64,000 nt of DNA from Petrolisthes cinctipes (lineage: Eukaryota; Arthropoda; Malacostraca; Decapoda; Porcellanidae): contig JAWQEG010000082.1 of NCBI GenBank assembly GCA_033782935.1, forward strand, positions 1,054,001 through 1,118,000, given 5' to 3'. Both the position numbers and the translations under genes were made by a program. Positions within the stretch are counted from its first letter, which is position 1. Every line of letters begins with the position of its first letter. Shown here piece by piece: positions 24,801-36,900 of this stretch. The notes under the pieces were generated by a model. The model saw nothing but the letters and a program-made list of their open reading frames with translations. It was not told the DNA's origin and ran no database searches.

Positions 24801-27420
24801 ACAGGCCCAAAACATGCTGAAAATCGATATTTTAGATGCCCAAAGTCAATATGTGCATGTATCTTCTGTACCCGTTTATATCTCAAATTCAGGCTCAAAA
24901 CATCCGAAAATTTAATATTTTGGGGTCCCAGAAGCAATCTGTACATGCCTACTCAGTGCTAGAATATTTTCAAAATATAGGCTAAAAACATGTTAAAAAA
25001 GATCTTTTAGGTGCCAAAAAGTCGATATCTCAAATTCAGTCCCAAAACACCCGAAAATTCGATATTTAGGGGTCCCAGAAGCGATCTGTACATGCCTACT
25101 CCGTGTTAGAGTATTTTCAAAATACATGCTCAAAACATACTGAAAATCGATCTTTTAGGTGCACAAAAGTCGATATGTGCATGCATCTTCAGTACCCGTT
25201 TATATCTCAAATTCAGGCTCAAAACACCCGAAAATTCAATATTTTGGGGTCCCAGAAGCAATCTGTACATGCCTACTCAGTGTTAGGGTATTTTCAAAAT
25301 ACAGGCCAAAAACATGCTGAAAGTCGATATTTTAGATGCCCAAAGTCAATATGTGCATGTATCATCTGTACCCGTTTATATCTCAAATTCAGGCTCAAAA
25401 CACCCGAAAATTCAATATTTTGGGGTCCCAGAAGCAATCTGTACATGCCTACACAGTGCTAGAATATTTTCAAAATATAGGCTAAAAACATGCTAAAAAT
25501 CGACATTTTAGGTGTCAAAAAATCCATATCTCAAATTCAGTCCCAAAACACTCGAAAATTCGATATTATGGGGTCCCAGAAGGTATCTGTACATGCCTAC
25601 TCAGTGTTAGAGTATTTTCAAAATACAGGCCCAGAACATGCTGAAAATCGATATTTTAGATGCCCAAAGTCAATATGTGCATGTATCTTCTGTACCCGTT
25701 TATATCTCAAATTCAGGCTCAAAACATCCGAAAATTCAATATTTTGGGGTCCCAGAAGCAATCTGTACATGCCTACTCAGTGCTAGAATATTTTCAAAAT
25801 ATAGGCTAAAAACATGCTAAAAATCGATCTTTTAGGTGCCAAAAAGTCGATATCTCAAATTCAGTCCCAAAACACCCGAAAATTCGATATTTAGGGGTCC
25901 CAGAAGCGATCTGTACATGCCTACTCCGTGTTAGAGTATTTTCAAAATACATGCTCAAAACATACTGAAAATCGATCTTTTAGGTGCACAAAAGTCGATA
26001 TGTGCATGCATCTTCAGTACCCGTTTATATTTCAAATTCAGGCTCAAAACACCCGAAAATTCAATATTTTGGGGTCCCTGAAGCAATCTGTACATGCCTA
26101 CTCAGTGTTAGAGTATTTTCAAAATACAGGCCCAAAACATGCTGAAAATCGATATTTTAGATGCCCAAAGTCAATATGGGCATGTATTTTCTGTACCCGT
26201 TTATATCTCAAATTCAGGCTCAAAATACCCGAAAATTCAATATTTTGGGGTCCCAGAAGCAATCTGTACATGCCTACACAGTGCTAGAATATTTTCAAAA
26301 TATAGGCTAAAAACATGCTAAAAATCGACATTTTAGGTGTCAAAAAATCGATATCTCAAATTCAGTCCCAAAACACCCGAAAATTCGATATTTAGAGGTC
26401 CCAGAAGGTATCTGTACATGCCTACTCCGTGTTAGAGTATTTTCAAAATACAGGCCAAAATCATACTGAAAATCGATCTTTTAGGTGACCAAAAGTCGAT
26501 ATATGCATGCATCTTCAGTACCCGTTTATATCTCAAATTCTGGCCCTAAACACCCGAAAATTCGATATTTTGGGGTCCCAGAAGCGATCTGTACATGCCT
26601 ACTCCGTGTTAGAGTATTTTCAAAATACAGGCCTAAAACATGCTGAAAATCGATATTTTAGATGCCCAAAGTCAATATGTGCATGTATCTTCTGTACCCG
26701 TTTATATCTCAAATTCAGGCTCAAAACACCCGAAAATTCAATATTTTGGGGTCCCAGAAGCAATCTGTACATGCCTACACAGTGCTAGAATATTTTCAAA
26801 ATATAGGCTAAAAACATGCTAAAAATCGATCTTTTAGGTGCCAAAAAGTCGATATCTCAAATTCAGTACCAAAACACCCGAAAATTCGATATTTTGGGGT
26901 CCCAGAAGCAATCTGTACATGCCTACTCAGTGTTAGAGTATTTTCAAAATACAGGCCCAAAACATGCTGAAAATCGATATTTTAGATGCCCAAAGTCAAT
27001 ATGTGCATGTATCTTCTGTACCCGTTTATATCTCAAATTCAGGCTCAAAACATCCGAAAATTCAATATTTTGGGGTCCCAGAAGCAATCTGTACATGCCT
27101 ACTCAGTGCTAGAATATTTTCAAAATATAGGCTAAAAACATGCTAAAAATCGATCTTTTAGGTGCCAAAAAGTCGATATCTCAAATTCAGTCCCAAAACA
27201 CCCGAAAATTCGATATTTAGGGGTCCCAGAAGCGATCTGTACATGCCTACTCCGTGTTAGATTATTTTCAAAATACATGCCCAAAACATACTGAAAATCG
27301 ATCTTTTAGGTGCACAAAAGTCGATATGTGTATGCATCTTCTGTACCCGTTTATATCTCAAATTCAGGCTCAAAACACCCGAAAATTCAATATTTTGGGG
27401 TCCCAGAAGCAATCTGTACA

Positions 27421-27438
27421 TGCCTAGGCACTCAGTGC
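27421..27438 (+). repeat. GGCA-insertion palindrome
   Basis: Same insertion in the 329-bp unit 27180-27508. Confidence 0.9.
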
Positions 27439-29509
27439 TAGAATATTTTCAAAATATAGGCTAAAAATATGCTAAAAATCGATCTTTTAGGTGCCAAAAA
27501 GTCGATATCTCAAATTCAGTCCCAAAACACCCGAAAATTCGATATTTAGGGGTTCCAGAAGCGATCTGTACATGCCTACTCCGTGTTAGAGTATTTTCAA
27601 AATACATGCTCAAAACATACTGAAAATCGATTTTTAGGTGCACAAAAGTCGATATGTGATGCATCTTCAGTACCCGTTTATATCTCAAATTCAGGCTCAA
27701 AACTCCCGAAAATTCAATATTTTGGGGTCCCAGAAGCAATCTGTACATGCCTACTCAGTGTTAGAGTATTTTCAAAATACAGGCCCAAAACATGCTGAAA
27801 ATCGATATTTTAGATGCCCAAAGTCAATATGTGCATGTATCTTCTGTACCCGTTTATATCTCAAATTCAGGCTCAAAACACCCGAAAATTCAATATTTTG
27901 GGGTCCCAGAAGCAATCTGTACATGCCTACACAGTGCTAGAATATTTTCAAAATATAGGCTAAAAACATGCTAAAAATCGACATTTTAGGTGCCAAAAAA
28001 TCGATATCTCAAATTCAGTCCCAAAACACCCGAAAATTCGATATTTAGAGTTCTCAGAAGGTATCTGTACATGCCTACTCCGTGTTAGAGTATTTTCAAA
28101 CGACAGGCCAAAAACATACTGAAAATCGATCTTTTAGGTGCCCAAAAGTCGATATGTGTATGCATCTTCTGTACCAGTTTATATCTCAAATTCTGGCCCT
28201 AAACACCCGAAAATTCAATATTTTGGGGTCCCAGAAGCAATCTGTACATGCCTACTCAGTGCTAGAATATTTTCAAAATACAAGCTAAAAACATGCTAAA
28301 AATCGATCCTTTAGGTGCCAAAAAGTCGATATCTCAAATTCAGTCCCAAAACACCCGAAAATTCGATATTTAGGGGTCAAAGAAGCGATCTGTACATGCC
28401 TACTCCGTGTTAGAGTATTTTCAAAATACATGCTCAAAACATACTGAAAATCGATCTTTTAGGTGCACAAAAGTCGATATGTGCATGCATCTTCAGTACC
28501 CGTTTATATCTCAAATTCAGGCCCAAAACACCCGAAAATTCAATATTTTGGGGTCCCAGAAACAATCTGTACATGCCTACTCAGTGTTAGAGTATTTTCA
28601 AAATACAGGCCCAAAACATGCTGAAAATCGATATTTTAGATGCCCAAAGTCAATATGTGCATGTATCTTCTGTACCCGTTTATATCTCAAATACAGGCTC
28701 AAAACACCCGAAAATTCAATATTTTGGGGTCCCAGAAGCAATCTGTACATGCCTACACAGTGCTAGAATATTTTCAAAATATAGGCTAAAAACATGCTAA
28801 AAATCGATCTTTTAGGTGCCAAAAAGTCGATATCTCAAATTCAGTCCCAAAACACCCGAAAATTCGATATTTTGGTGTCCCAGAAGCAATCTGTACATGC
28901 CTACTCAGTGTTAGAGTATTTTCAAAATACAGGCCCAAAACATGCTGAAAATCGATATTTTAGATGCCCAAAGTCAATATGTGCATGTATCTTCTGTACC
29001 CGTTTATATCTCAAATTCAGGCTCAAAACACCCGAAAATTCAATATTTTGGGGTCCCAGAAGCAATCTGTACATGCCTACACAGTGCTAGAATATTTTCA
29101 AAATATAGGCTAAAAACATGCTAAAAATCGACATTTTAGGTGCCAAAAAATCGATATATCAAATTCAGTCCCAAAACACCCGAAAATTCGATATTTAGAG
29201 GTCCCAGAAGGTATCTGTTCATGCCTACTCCGTGATAGAGTATTTTCAAAATACAGGCCAAAAACATACTGAAAATCGATCTTTTATGTGCCCAAAAGTC
29301 GATATGTGCATGCATCTTCTGTACCCGTTTATATCTCAACTTCTGACCCTAAACACCCGAAAATTCGATATTTTGGGGTCCCAGAAGCGATCTGTACATG
29401 CCTACTCCGTGTTAGAGTATTTTCAAAATTCAGGCCCAAAACATGCTGAAAATCGATATTTTTGGTGCCCAAAGTCAATATGTGCATGTATCTTCTGTAC
29501 CCGTTTATA

Positions 29510-30807
29510 TCTCAAATTCAGGCTCAAAACACCCGAAAATTCAATATTTTGGGGTCCCAGAAGCAATCTGTACATGCCTACTCAGTGCTAGAATATTTTC
29601 AAAATATAGGCTAAAAACATGCTAAAAATCGATCTTTTAGGTGCCAAAAAGTCGATATCTCAAATTCAGTCCCAAAACACCCGAAAATTCGATATTAAGG
29701 GGTCCCAGAAGCGATCTGTACATGCCAACTCCGTGTTAGAGTATTTTCAAAATACATGCTCAAAACATACTGAAAATCGATCTTTTAGGTGCACAAAAGT
29801 CGATATTTGCATGCATCTTCAGTACCCGTTTATATCTCAAATTCAGGCTCAAAACACCCGAAAATTCAATATTTTGGGGTCCCAGAAGCAATCTGTACAT
29901 GCCTACTCAGTGTTAGAGTATTTTCAAAATACAGGCCCAAAACATGCTGAAAATCGATATTTTAGATGCCCAAAGTCAATATGTGCATGTATTTTCTGTA
30001 CCCGTTTATATCTCAAATTCAGGCTCAAAACACCCGAAAATTCAATATTTTGGGGTCCCAGAAGCAATCTGTACATGCCTACACAGTGCTAGAATATTTT
30101 CAAAATATAGGCTAAAAACATGCTAAAAATCGACATTTTAGGTGTCAAAAAATCGATATCTCAAATTCAGTCCCAAAACACCCGAAAATTCGATATTTTG
30201 GGGTCCCAGAAGCAATCTGTACATGCCTACTCAGTGCTAGAATATTTTCAAAATATAGGCTAAAAACATGCTAAAAATCGATCTTTTAGGTGCCAAAAAG
30301 TCGATATCTCAAATTCAGTCCCAAAACACCCGAAAATTCGATATTAAGGGGTCCCAGAAGCGATCTGTACATGCCAACTCCGTGTTAGAGTATTTTCAAA
30401 ATACATGCTCAAAACATACTGAAAATCGATCTTTTAGGTGCACAAAAGTCGATATTTGCATGCATCTTCAGTACCCGTTTATATCTCAAATTCAGGCTCA
30501 AAACACCCGAAAATTCAATATTTTGGGGTCCCAGAAGCAATCTGTACATGCCTACTCAGTGTTAGAGTATTTTCAAAATACAGGCCCAAAACATGCTGAA
30601 AATCGATATTTTAGATGCCCAAAGTCAATATGTGCATGTATTTTCTGTACCCGTTTATATCTCAAATTCAGGCTCAAAACACCCGAAAATTCAATATTTT
30701 GGGGTCCCAGAAGCAATCTGTACATGCCTACACAGTGCTAGAATATTTTCAAAATATAGGCTAAAAACATGCTAAAAATCGACATTTTAGGTGTCAAAAA
30801 ATCGATA
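29510..30807 (+). repeat. 649-bp period tandem duplication
   Basis: About 29510-30158 and 30159-30807 are near-identical copies 649 bp apart (501+148). Both contain GATATTAAGGGGTCCC, CATGCCAACTCCG and GATATTTGCATGC in the same relative positions. The period contains one full HOR plus one short monomer and creates the lone 148-bp unit at 30160. Confidence 0.88.
30160..30307 (+). repeat. Second lone 148-bp short unit
   Basis: Same A/C hybrid composition as the unit at 21729-21876, but with CTACTCAGTGCTAG and GGTGCCAAAAAGTCGATAT at its end, so it matches C copies of the other variant. It lies between two nearly identical stretches with a 649-bp period (501+148), about 29510-30158 and 30159-30807. 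Confidence 0.85.
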
Positions 30808-33460
30808 TCTCAAATTCAGTCCCAAAACACCCGAAAATTCGATATTTAGAGGTCCCAGAAGGTATCTGTACATGCCTATTCCGTGTTAGAGTATTTTCAA
30901 AATACAGGCCAAAAACATACTGAAAATCGATCTTTTAGGTGCCCAAAAGTCGATATGTGCATGCATCTTCTGTACCCGTTTATATCTCAAATTCTGGCCC
31001 TAAACACCCGAAAATTCGATATTTTGGGGTCCCAGATGCGATCTGTACATGCCTACTCCGTGTTAGAGTATTTTCAAAATTCAGGCCCAAAACATGCTGA
31101 AAATCGATATTTTTGGTGCCCAAAGTCAATATGTGCATGTATCTTCTGTACCCGTTTATATCTCAAATTCAGGCTCAAAACACCCGAAAATTCAATATTT
31201 TGGGGTCCCAGAAGCAATCTGTACATGCCTACACAGTGCTAGAATATTTTCAAAATATAGGCTAAAAACATGCTAAAAATCGACATTTTAGGTGCCAAAA
31301 AATCGATATCACAAATTCAGTCCCAAAACACCCGAAAATTCGATATTTAGAGGTCCCAGAAGGTATCTGTACATGCCTACTCCGTGTTAGAGTATTTTCA
31401 AAATTCAGGCCCAAAACATGCTGAAAATCGATATTTTTGGTGCCCAAAGTCAATATGTGCATGTATCTTCTGTACCCGTTTATATCTCAAATTCAGGCTC
31501 AAAACACCCGAAAATTCAATATTTTGGGGTCCCAGAAGCAATCTGTACATTCCTACTCAGTGCTAGAATATTTTCAAAATATAGGCTAAAAACATGCTAA
31601 AAATCGATCTTTTAGGTGCCAAAAAGTCGATATCTCAAATTCAGTCCCAAAACACCCGAAAATTCGATATTTAGGGGTCCCAGAAGCGATCTGTACATGC
31701 CTACTCCGTGTTAGAGTATTTTCAAAATACATGCTCAAAACATACTGAAAATCGATCTTTTAGGTGCACAAAAGTCGATATGTGCATGCATCTTCAGTAC
31801 CCGTTTATATCTCAAATTCAGGCTCAAAACACCCGAAAATTCAATATTTTGGGGTCCCAGAAGCAATCTGTACATGCCTACTCAGTGTTAGAGTATTTTC
31901 AAAATACAGGCCCAAAACATGCTGAAAATCGATATTTTAGATGCCCAAAGTCAATATGTGCATGTATCTTCTGTACCCGTTTATATCTCAAATACAGGCT
32001 CAAAACACCCGAAAATTCAATATTTTGGGGTCCCAGAAGCAATCTGTACATGCCTACACAGTGCTAGAATAATTTCAAAATATAGGCTAAAAACATGCTA
32101 AAAATCGACATTTTATGTGCCAAAAAATCGATATCTCAAATTCAGTCCCAAAACACCCGAAAATTCGATATTTAGAGGTCCCAGAAGGTATCTGTTCATG
32201 CCTACTCCGTGATAGAGTATTTTCAAAATTCAGGCCCAAAACATGCTGAAAATCTATATTTTAGATGCCCAAAGTCAATATGTGCATGTATCTTCTGTAC
32301 CCGTTTATATCTCAAATTCAGGCTCAAAACACCCGAAAATTCAATATTTTGGGGTCCCAGAAGCAATCTGTACATGCCTACACAGTGCTAGAATATTTTC
32401 AAAATATAGGCTAAAAACATGCTAAAAATCGATCTTTTAGGTGTCAAAAAATCGATATCTCAAATTCAGTCCCAAAACACCCGAAAATTCGATATTTAGA
32501 GGTCCCAGAAGGTATCTGTACATGCCTACTCCGTGTTAGAGTATTTTCAAAATACAGGCCAAAAACATACTGAAAATCGATCTTTTAGGTGCCCAAAAGT
32601 CGATATGTGTATGCATATTCAGTACCCGTTTATATCTCAAATTCAGGCTCAAAACACCCGAAAATTCAATATTTTGGGGTCCCAGAAGCAATCTGTACAT
32701 GCCTACTCAGTGTTAGAGTATTTTCAAAATACAGGCCCAAAACATGCTGAAAATCGATATTTTAGATGCCCAAAGTCAATATGTGTATGTATCTTCTGTA
32801 CCCGTTTATATCTCAAATTCTGGCTCAAAACACCCGAAAATTCAATATTTTGGGGTCCCAGAAGCAATCTGTACATGCCTACACAGTGCTAGAATATTTT
32901 CAAAATATAGGCTAAAAACATGCTAAAAATCGACATTTTAGGTGCCAAAAAATCGATATCTCAAATTCAGTCCCAAAACACCCGAAAATTCGATATTTAG
33001 AGGTCCCAGAAGGTATCTGTTCATGCCTACTCCGTGATAGAGTATTTTCAAAATACAGGCCAAAAACATACTGAAAATCGATCTTTTAGGTGCCCAAAAG
33101 TCGATATGTGCATGCATCTTCTGTACCCGTTTATATCTCAAATTCTGGCCCTAAACACCCGAAAATTCGATATTATGGGGTCCCAGAAGCGATCTGTACA
33201 TGCCTACTCCGTGTTAGAGTATTTTCAAAATTCAGGCCCAAAACATGCTGAAAATCGATATTTTTGGTGCCCAAAGTCAATATGTGCATGTATCTTCTGT
33301 ACCCGTTTATATCTCAAATTCAGGCTCAAAACACCCGAAAATTCAATATTTTGGGGTCCCAGAAGCAATCTGTACATGCCTACTCAGTGCTAGAATATTT
33401 TCAAAATATAGGCTAAAAACATGCTAAAAATCGATCTTTTAGGTGGCAAAAAGTCGATAT

Positions 33461-33637
33461 CTCAAATTCAGTCCCAAAACACCCGAAAATTCGATATTTA
33501 GGGGTCCCAGAAGCGATCTGTACATGCCTACTCCGTGTTAGAGTATTTTCAAAATACATGCTCAAAACATACTGAAAATCGATCTTTTAGGTGCACAAAA
33601 GTCGATATGTGTATGCATCTTCAGTACCCGTTTATAT
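33461..33637 (+). repeat. Monomer class A1, 177 bp
   Basis: First monomer of the HOR. It starts CTCAAATTCAGTCCC and ends GTACCCGTTTATAT. Diagnostic sites are ATTCGATATTTAGGGG, AGAAGCGATCTG, CTCCGTGTTAGAG, TACATGCTCAAAACATAC and GTGCACAAAAGTCGATAT. It keeps CpG at three positions where class B has CpA. Its last 29 bases, from GTGTATGCATC to TTTATAT in this copy (more often GTGCATGCATC elsewhere), are the segment missing from class C. Confidence 0.92.
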
Positions 33638-33813
33638 CTCAAATTCAGGCTCAAAACACCCGAAAATTCAATATTTTGGGGTCCCAGAAGCAATCTGTAC
33701 ATGCCTACTCAGTGTTAGAGTATTTTCAAAATACAGGCCCAAAACATGCTGAAAATCGATATTTTAGATGCCCAAAGTCAATATGTGCATGTATCTTCTG
33801 TACCCGTTTATAT
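33638..33813 (+). repeat. Monomer class B1, 176 bp
   Basis: Middle monomer of the HOR. It starts CTCAAATTCAGGCTC and ends GTACCCGTTTATAT. Diagnostic sites are ATTCAATATTTTGGGG, AGAAGCAATCTG, CTCAGTGTTAGAG, ATACAGGCCCAAAACATG, GATATTTTAGATGCCC and AAAGTCAATATG. The first 86-87 bases and the last 89-90 bases align with each other, showing an ancestral dimer. It has no reading frame that continues into the next monomer, because 176 is not a multiple of three. Confidence 0.92.
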
Positions 33814-33961
33814 CTCAAATTCAGGCTCAAAACACCCGAAAATTCAATATTTTGGGGTCCCAGAAGCAATCTGTACATGCCTACACAGTGCTAGAATATT
33901 TTCAAAATATAGGCTAAAAACATGCTAAAAATCGACATTTTAGGTGCCAAAAAATCGATAT
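33814..33961 (+). repeat. Monomer class C, 148 bp short monomer
   Basis: Last monomer of the HOR and the marker used to phase the array. It resembles B to CTGTACATGCCTACACAG, then has TGCTAGAATATTTTCAAAAT, ATAGGCTAAAAACATGC and GTGCCAAAAA(G/A)TCGATAT. It ends 29 bases earlier than class A, so GATAT abuts the next CTCAAATTCAG. ATAT flanks both ends of the missing segment in long monomers, suggesting a microhomology deletion. Two C variants alternate through the array: CTACACAGTGC and CTACTCAGTGC. Downstream of the first, ATCGACATTTT often replaces ATCGATCTTTT. Confidence 0.92.
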
Positions 33962-36900
33962 CACAAATTCAGTCCCAAAACACCCGAAAATTCGATATTT
34001 AGAGGTCCCAGAAGGTATCTGTACATGCCTACTCCGTGTTAGAGTATTTTCAAAATTCAGGCCCAAAACATGCTGAAAATCGATATTTTTGGTGCCCAAA
34101 GTCAATATGTGCATGTATCTTCTGTACCCGTTTATATCTCAAATTCAGGCTCAAAACACCCGAAAATTCAATATTTTGGGGTCCCAGAAGCAATCTGTAC
34201 ATTCCTACTCAGTGCTAGAATATTTTCAAAATATAGGCTAAAAACATGCTAAAAATCGATCTTTTAGGTGCCAAAAAGTCGATATCTCAAATTCAGTCCC
34301 AAAACACCCGAAAATTCGATATTTAGGGGTCCCAGAAGCGATCTGTACATGCCTACTCCGTGTTAGAGTATTTTCAAAATACATGCTCAAAACATACTGA
34401 AAATCGATCTTTTAGGTGCACAAAAGTCGATATGTGCATGCATCTTCAGTACCCGTTTATATCTCAAATTCAGGCTCAAAACACCCGAAAATTCAATATT
34501 TTGGGGTCCCAGAAGCAATCTGTACATGCCTACTCAGTGTTAGAGTATTTTCAAAATACAGGCCCAAAACATGCTGAAAATCGATATTTTAGATGCCCAA
34601 AGTCAATATGTGCATGTATCTTCTGTACCCGTTTATATCTCAAATACAGGCTCAAAACACCCGAAAATTCAATATTTTGGGGTCCCAGAAGCAATCTGTA
34701 CATGCCTACACAGTGCTAGAATAATTTCAAAATATAGGCTAAAAACATGCTAAAAATCGACATTTTATGTGCCAAAAAATCGATATCTCAAATTCAGTCC
34801 CAAAACACCCGAAAATTCGATATTTAGAGGTCCCAGAAGGTATCTGTACATGTTTACCCCGTGTTAGAGTATTTTCAAAATACAGGCCAAAAACATACTG
34901 AAAATCGATCTTTTAGGTGCCCAAAAGTCGATATGTGCATGCATCTTCTGTACCCGTTTATATCTCAAATTCTGGCCCAAAACACCCAAAAATTCAATAT
35001 TTTGGGGTCCCAGAAGCGATCTGTACATGCCTACTCCGTGTTAGAGTATTTTCAAAATTCAGGCCCAAAACATGCTGAAAATCGATATTTTTGGTGCCCA
35101 AAGTCAATATGTGCATGTATCTTCTGTACCCGTTTATATCTCAAATTCAGGCTCAAAACACCCGAAAATTCAATATTTTGGGGTCCCAGAAGCAATCTGC
35201 ACATGCCTACTCAGTGCTAGAATATTTTCAAAATATAGGCTAAAAACATGCTAAAAATCGATCTTTTAGGTGCCAAAAAGTCGATATCTCAAATTCAGTC
35301 CCAAAACACCCGAAAATTCGATATTTAGGGGTCCCAGAAGCGATCTGGACATGCCTACTCCGTGTTAGAGTATTTTCAAAATACATGCTTAAAACATACT
35401 GAAAATCGATCTTTTAGGTGCACAAAAGTCGATATGTGCATGCATCTTCTGTACCCTTTTATATCTCAAATTCTGGCCCTAAACACCCGAAAATTCGATA
35501 TTTTGGGGTCCCAGAAGCGATCTGTACATGCCTACTCCGTGTTAGAGTATTTTCAAAATTCAGGCCCAAAACATGCTGAAAATCGATATTTTTGGTGCCC
35601 AAAGTCAATATGTGCATGTATCTTCTGTACCCGTTTATATCTCAAATTCAGGCTCAAAACACCCGAAAATTCAATATTTTGGGGTCCCAGAAGCAATCTG
35701 TACATGCCTACTCAGTGCTAGAATATTTTCAAAATATAGGCTAAAAACATGCTAAAAATCGATCCTTTAGGTGCCAAAAAGTCGATATCTCAAATTCAGT
35801 CCCAAAACACCCGAAAATTCGATATTTAGGGGTCCCAGAAGCGATCTGTACATGCCTACTCCGTGTTAGAGTATTTTCAAAATACATGCTCAAAACATAC
35901 TGAAAATCGATCTTTTAGGTGCACAAAAGTCGATATGTGCATGCATCTTCAGTACCCGTTTATATCTCAAATTCAGGCCCAAAACACCCGAAAATTCAAT
36001 ATTTTGGGGTCCCAGAAACAATCTGTACATGCCTACTCAGTGTTAGAGTATTTTCAAAATACAGGCCCAGAACATGCTGAAAATCGATATTTTAGATGCC
36101 CAAAGTCAATATGTGCATGTATCTTCTGTACCCGTTTATATCTCAAATTCAGGCTCAAAACACCCGAAAATTCAATATATTGGGGTCCCAGAAGCAATCT
36201 GTACAGTGCTAGAATATTTTCAAAATATAGGCTAAAAACATGCTAAAAATCGATCTTTTAGGTGCCAAAAAGTCGATATCTCAAATTCAGTCCCAAAACA
36301 CCCGAAAATTCGATATTTAGGGGTCACAGAAGCGATCTGTACATGCCTACTCCGTGTTAGAGTATTTTCAAAATACATGCTCAAAACATACTGAAAATCG
36401 ATCTTTTAGGTGCACAAAAGTCGATATGTGTATGCATCTTCAGTACCCGTTTATATCTCAAATTCAGGCTCAAATCACCCGAAAATTCAATATTTTGGGG
36501 TCCCAGAAGCAATCTGTACATGCCTACTCAGTGTTAGAGTATTTTCAAAATACAGGCCCAAAACATGCTGAAAATCGATATTTTAGATGCCCAAAGTCAA
36601 TATGTGCATGTATCTTCTGTACCCGTTTATATCTCAAATTCAGGCTCAAAACCCCCGAAAATTCAATATTTTGGGGTCCCAGAAGCAATCTGTACATGCC
36701 TACACAGTGCTAGAATATTTTCAAAATATAGGCTAAAAACATGCTAAAAATCGACATTTTAGGTGCCAAAAAATCGATATATCAAATTCAGTCCCAAAAC
36801 ACCCGAAAATTCGATATTTAGAGGTCCCAGAAGGTATCTGTTCATGCCTACTCCGTGATAGAGTATTTTCAAAATACAGGCCAAAAACATACTGAAAATC

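Larger units (their letters stand above)
21729..32134 (+). repeat. Array region 3: mosaic of pieces related to both flanks
   Basis: Unit starts are 21729, 21877, 22378, 22879, 23203, 23705, 24206, 24707, 25029, 25530, 25854, 26355, 26856, 27180, 27509, 28008, 28333, 28834, 29158, 29659, 30160, 30308, 30809, 31310 and 31634. Parts match other places at constant offsets: 21877-24707 to 32459-35789, 24707-26355 to 37783-39431, 26856-27509 to 40256-40909, 27509-28008 to 42063-42562, and 28333-29158 to 18900-19725. Two single short units of 148 bp start at 21729 and 30160. Nothing but satellite is present. Confidence 0.92.
33461..33961 (+). repeat. Representative 501-bp HOR unit, type 1 (A1-B1-C)
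   Basis: This is a near-typical copy of the commonest unit, made of three monomers of 177, 176 and 148 bp. Its start is the C-to-A junction, where GTCGATAT runs directly into CTCAAATTCAGTCCC. The type 1 unit is recognised by TACATGCTCAAAACATAC and GTGCACAAAAG in its first monomer and by GATATTTTAGATGCCC in its second. Of 139 complete units in the window, 89 are three-monomer units of this general plan. Other sizes are explained by losing or gaining whole monomers. Confidence 0.95.

Noticed and set aside
33485..33505. CENP-B-box-like match in A monomers (TTCGATATTTAGGGG)
   Set aside because: Against the core nTTCGnnnnAnnCGGGn it matches seven of nine fixed bases, missing the central A and the C of CGGG, and B and C monomers lose TTCG. 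With 382 monomers of one sequence a near match is not evidence of binding.
33625..33640. TATA-like CGTTTATATCTC at the end of long monomers as a promoter
   Set aside because: An AT-rich repeat gives such matches by chance. No initiator, downstream gene or other promoter element accompanies it.
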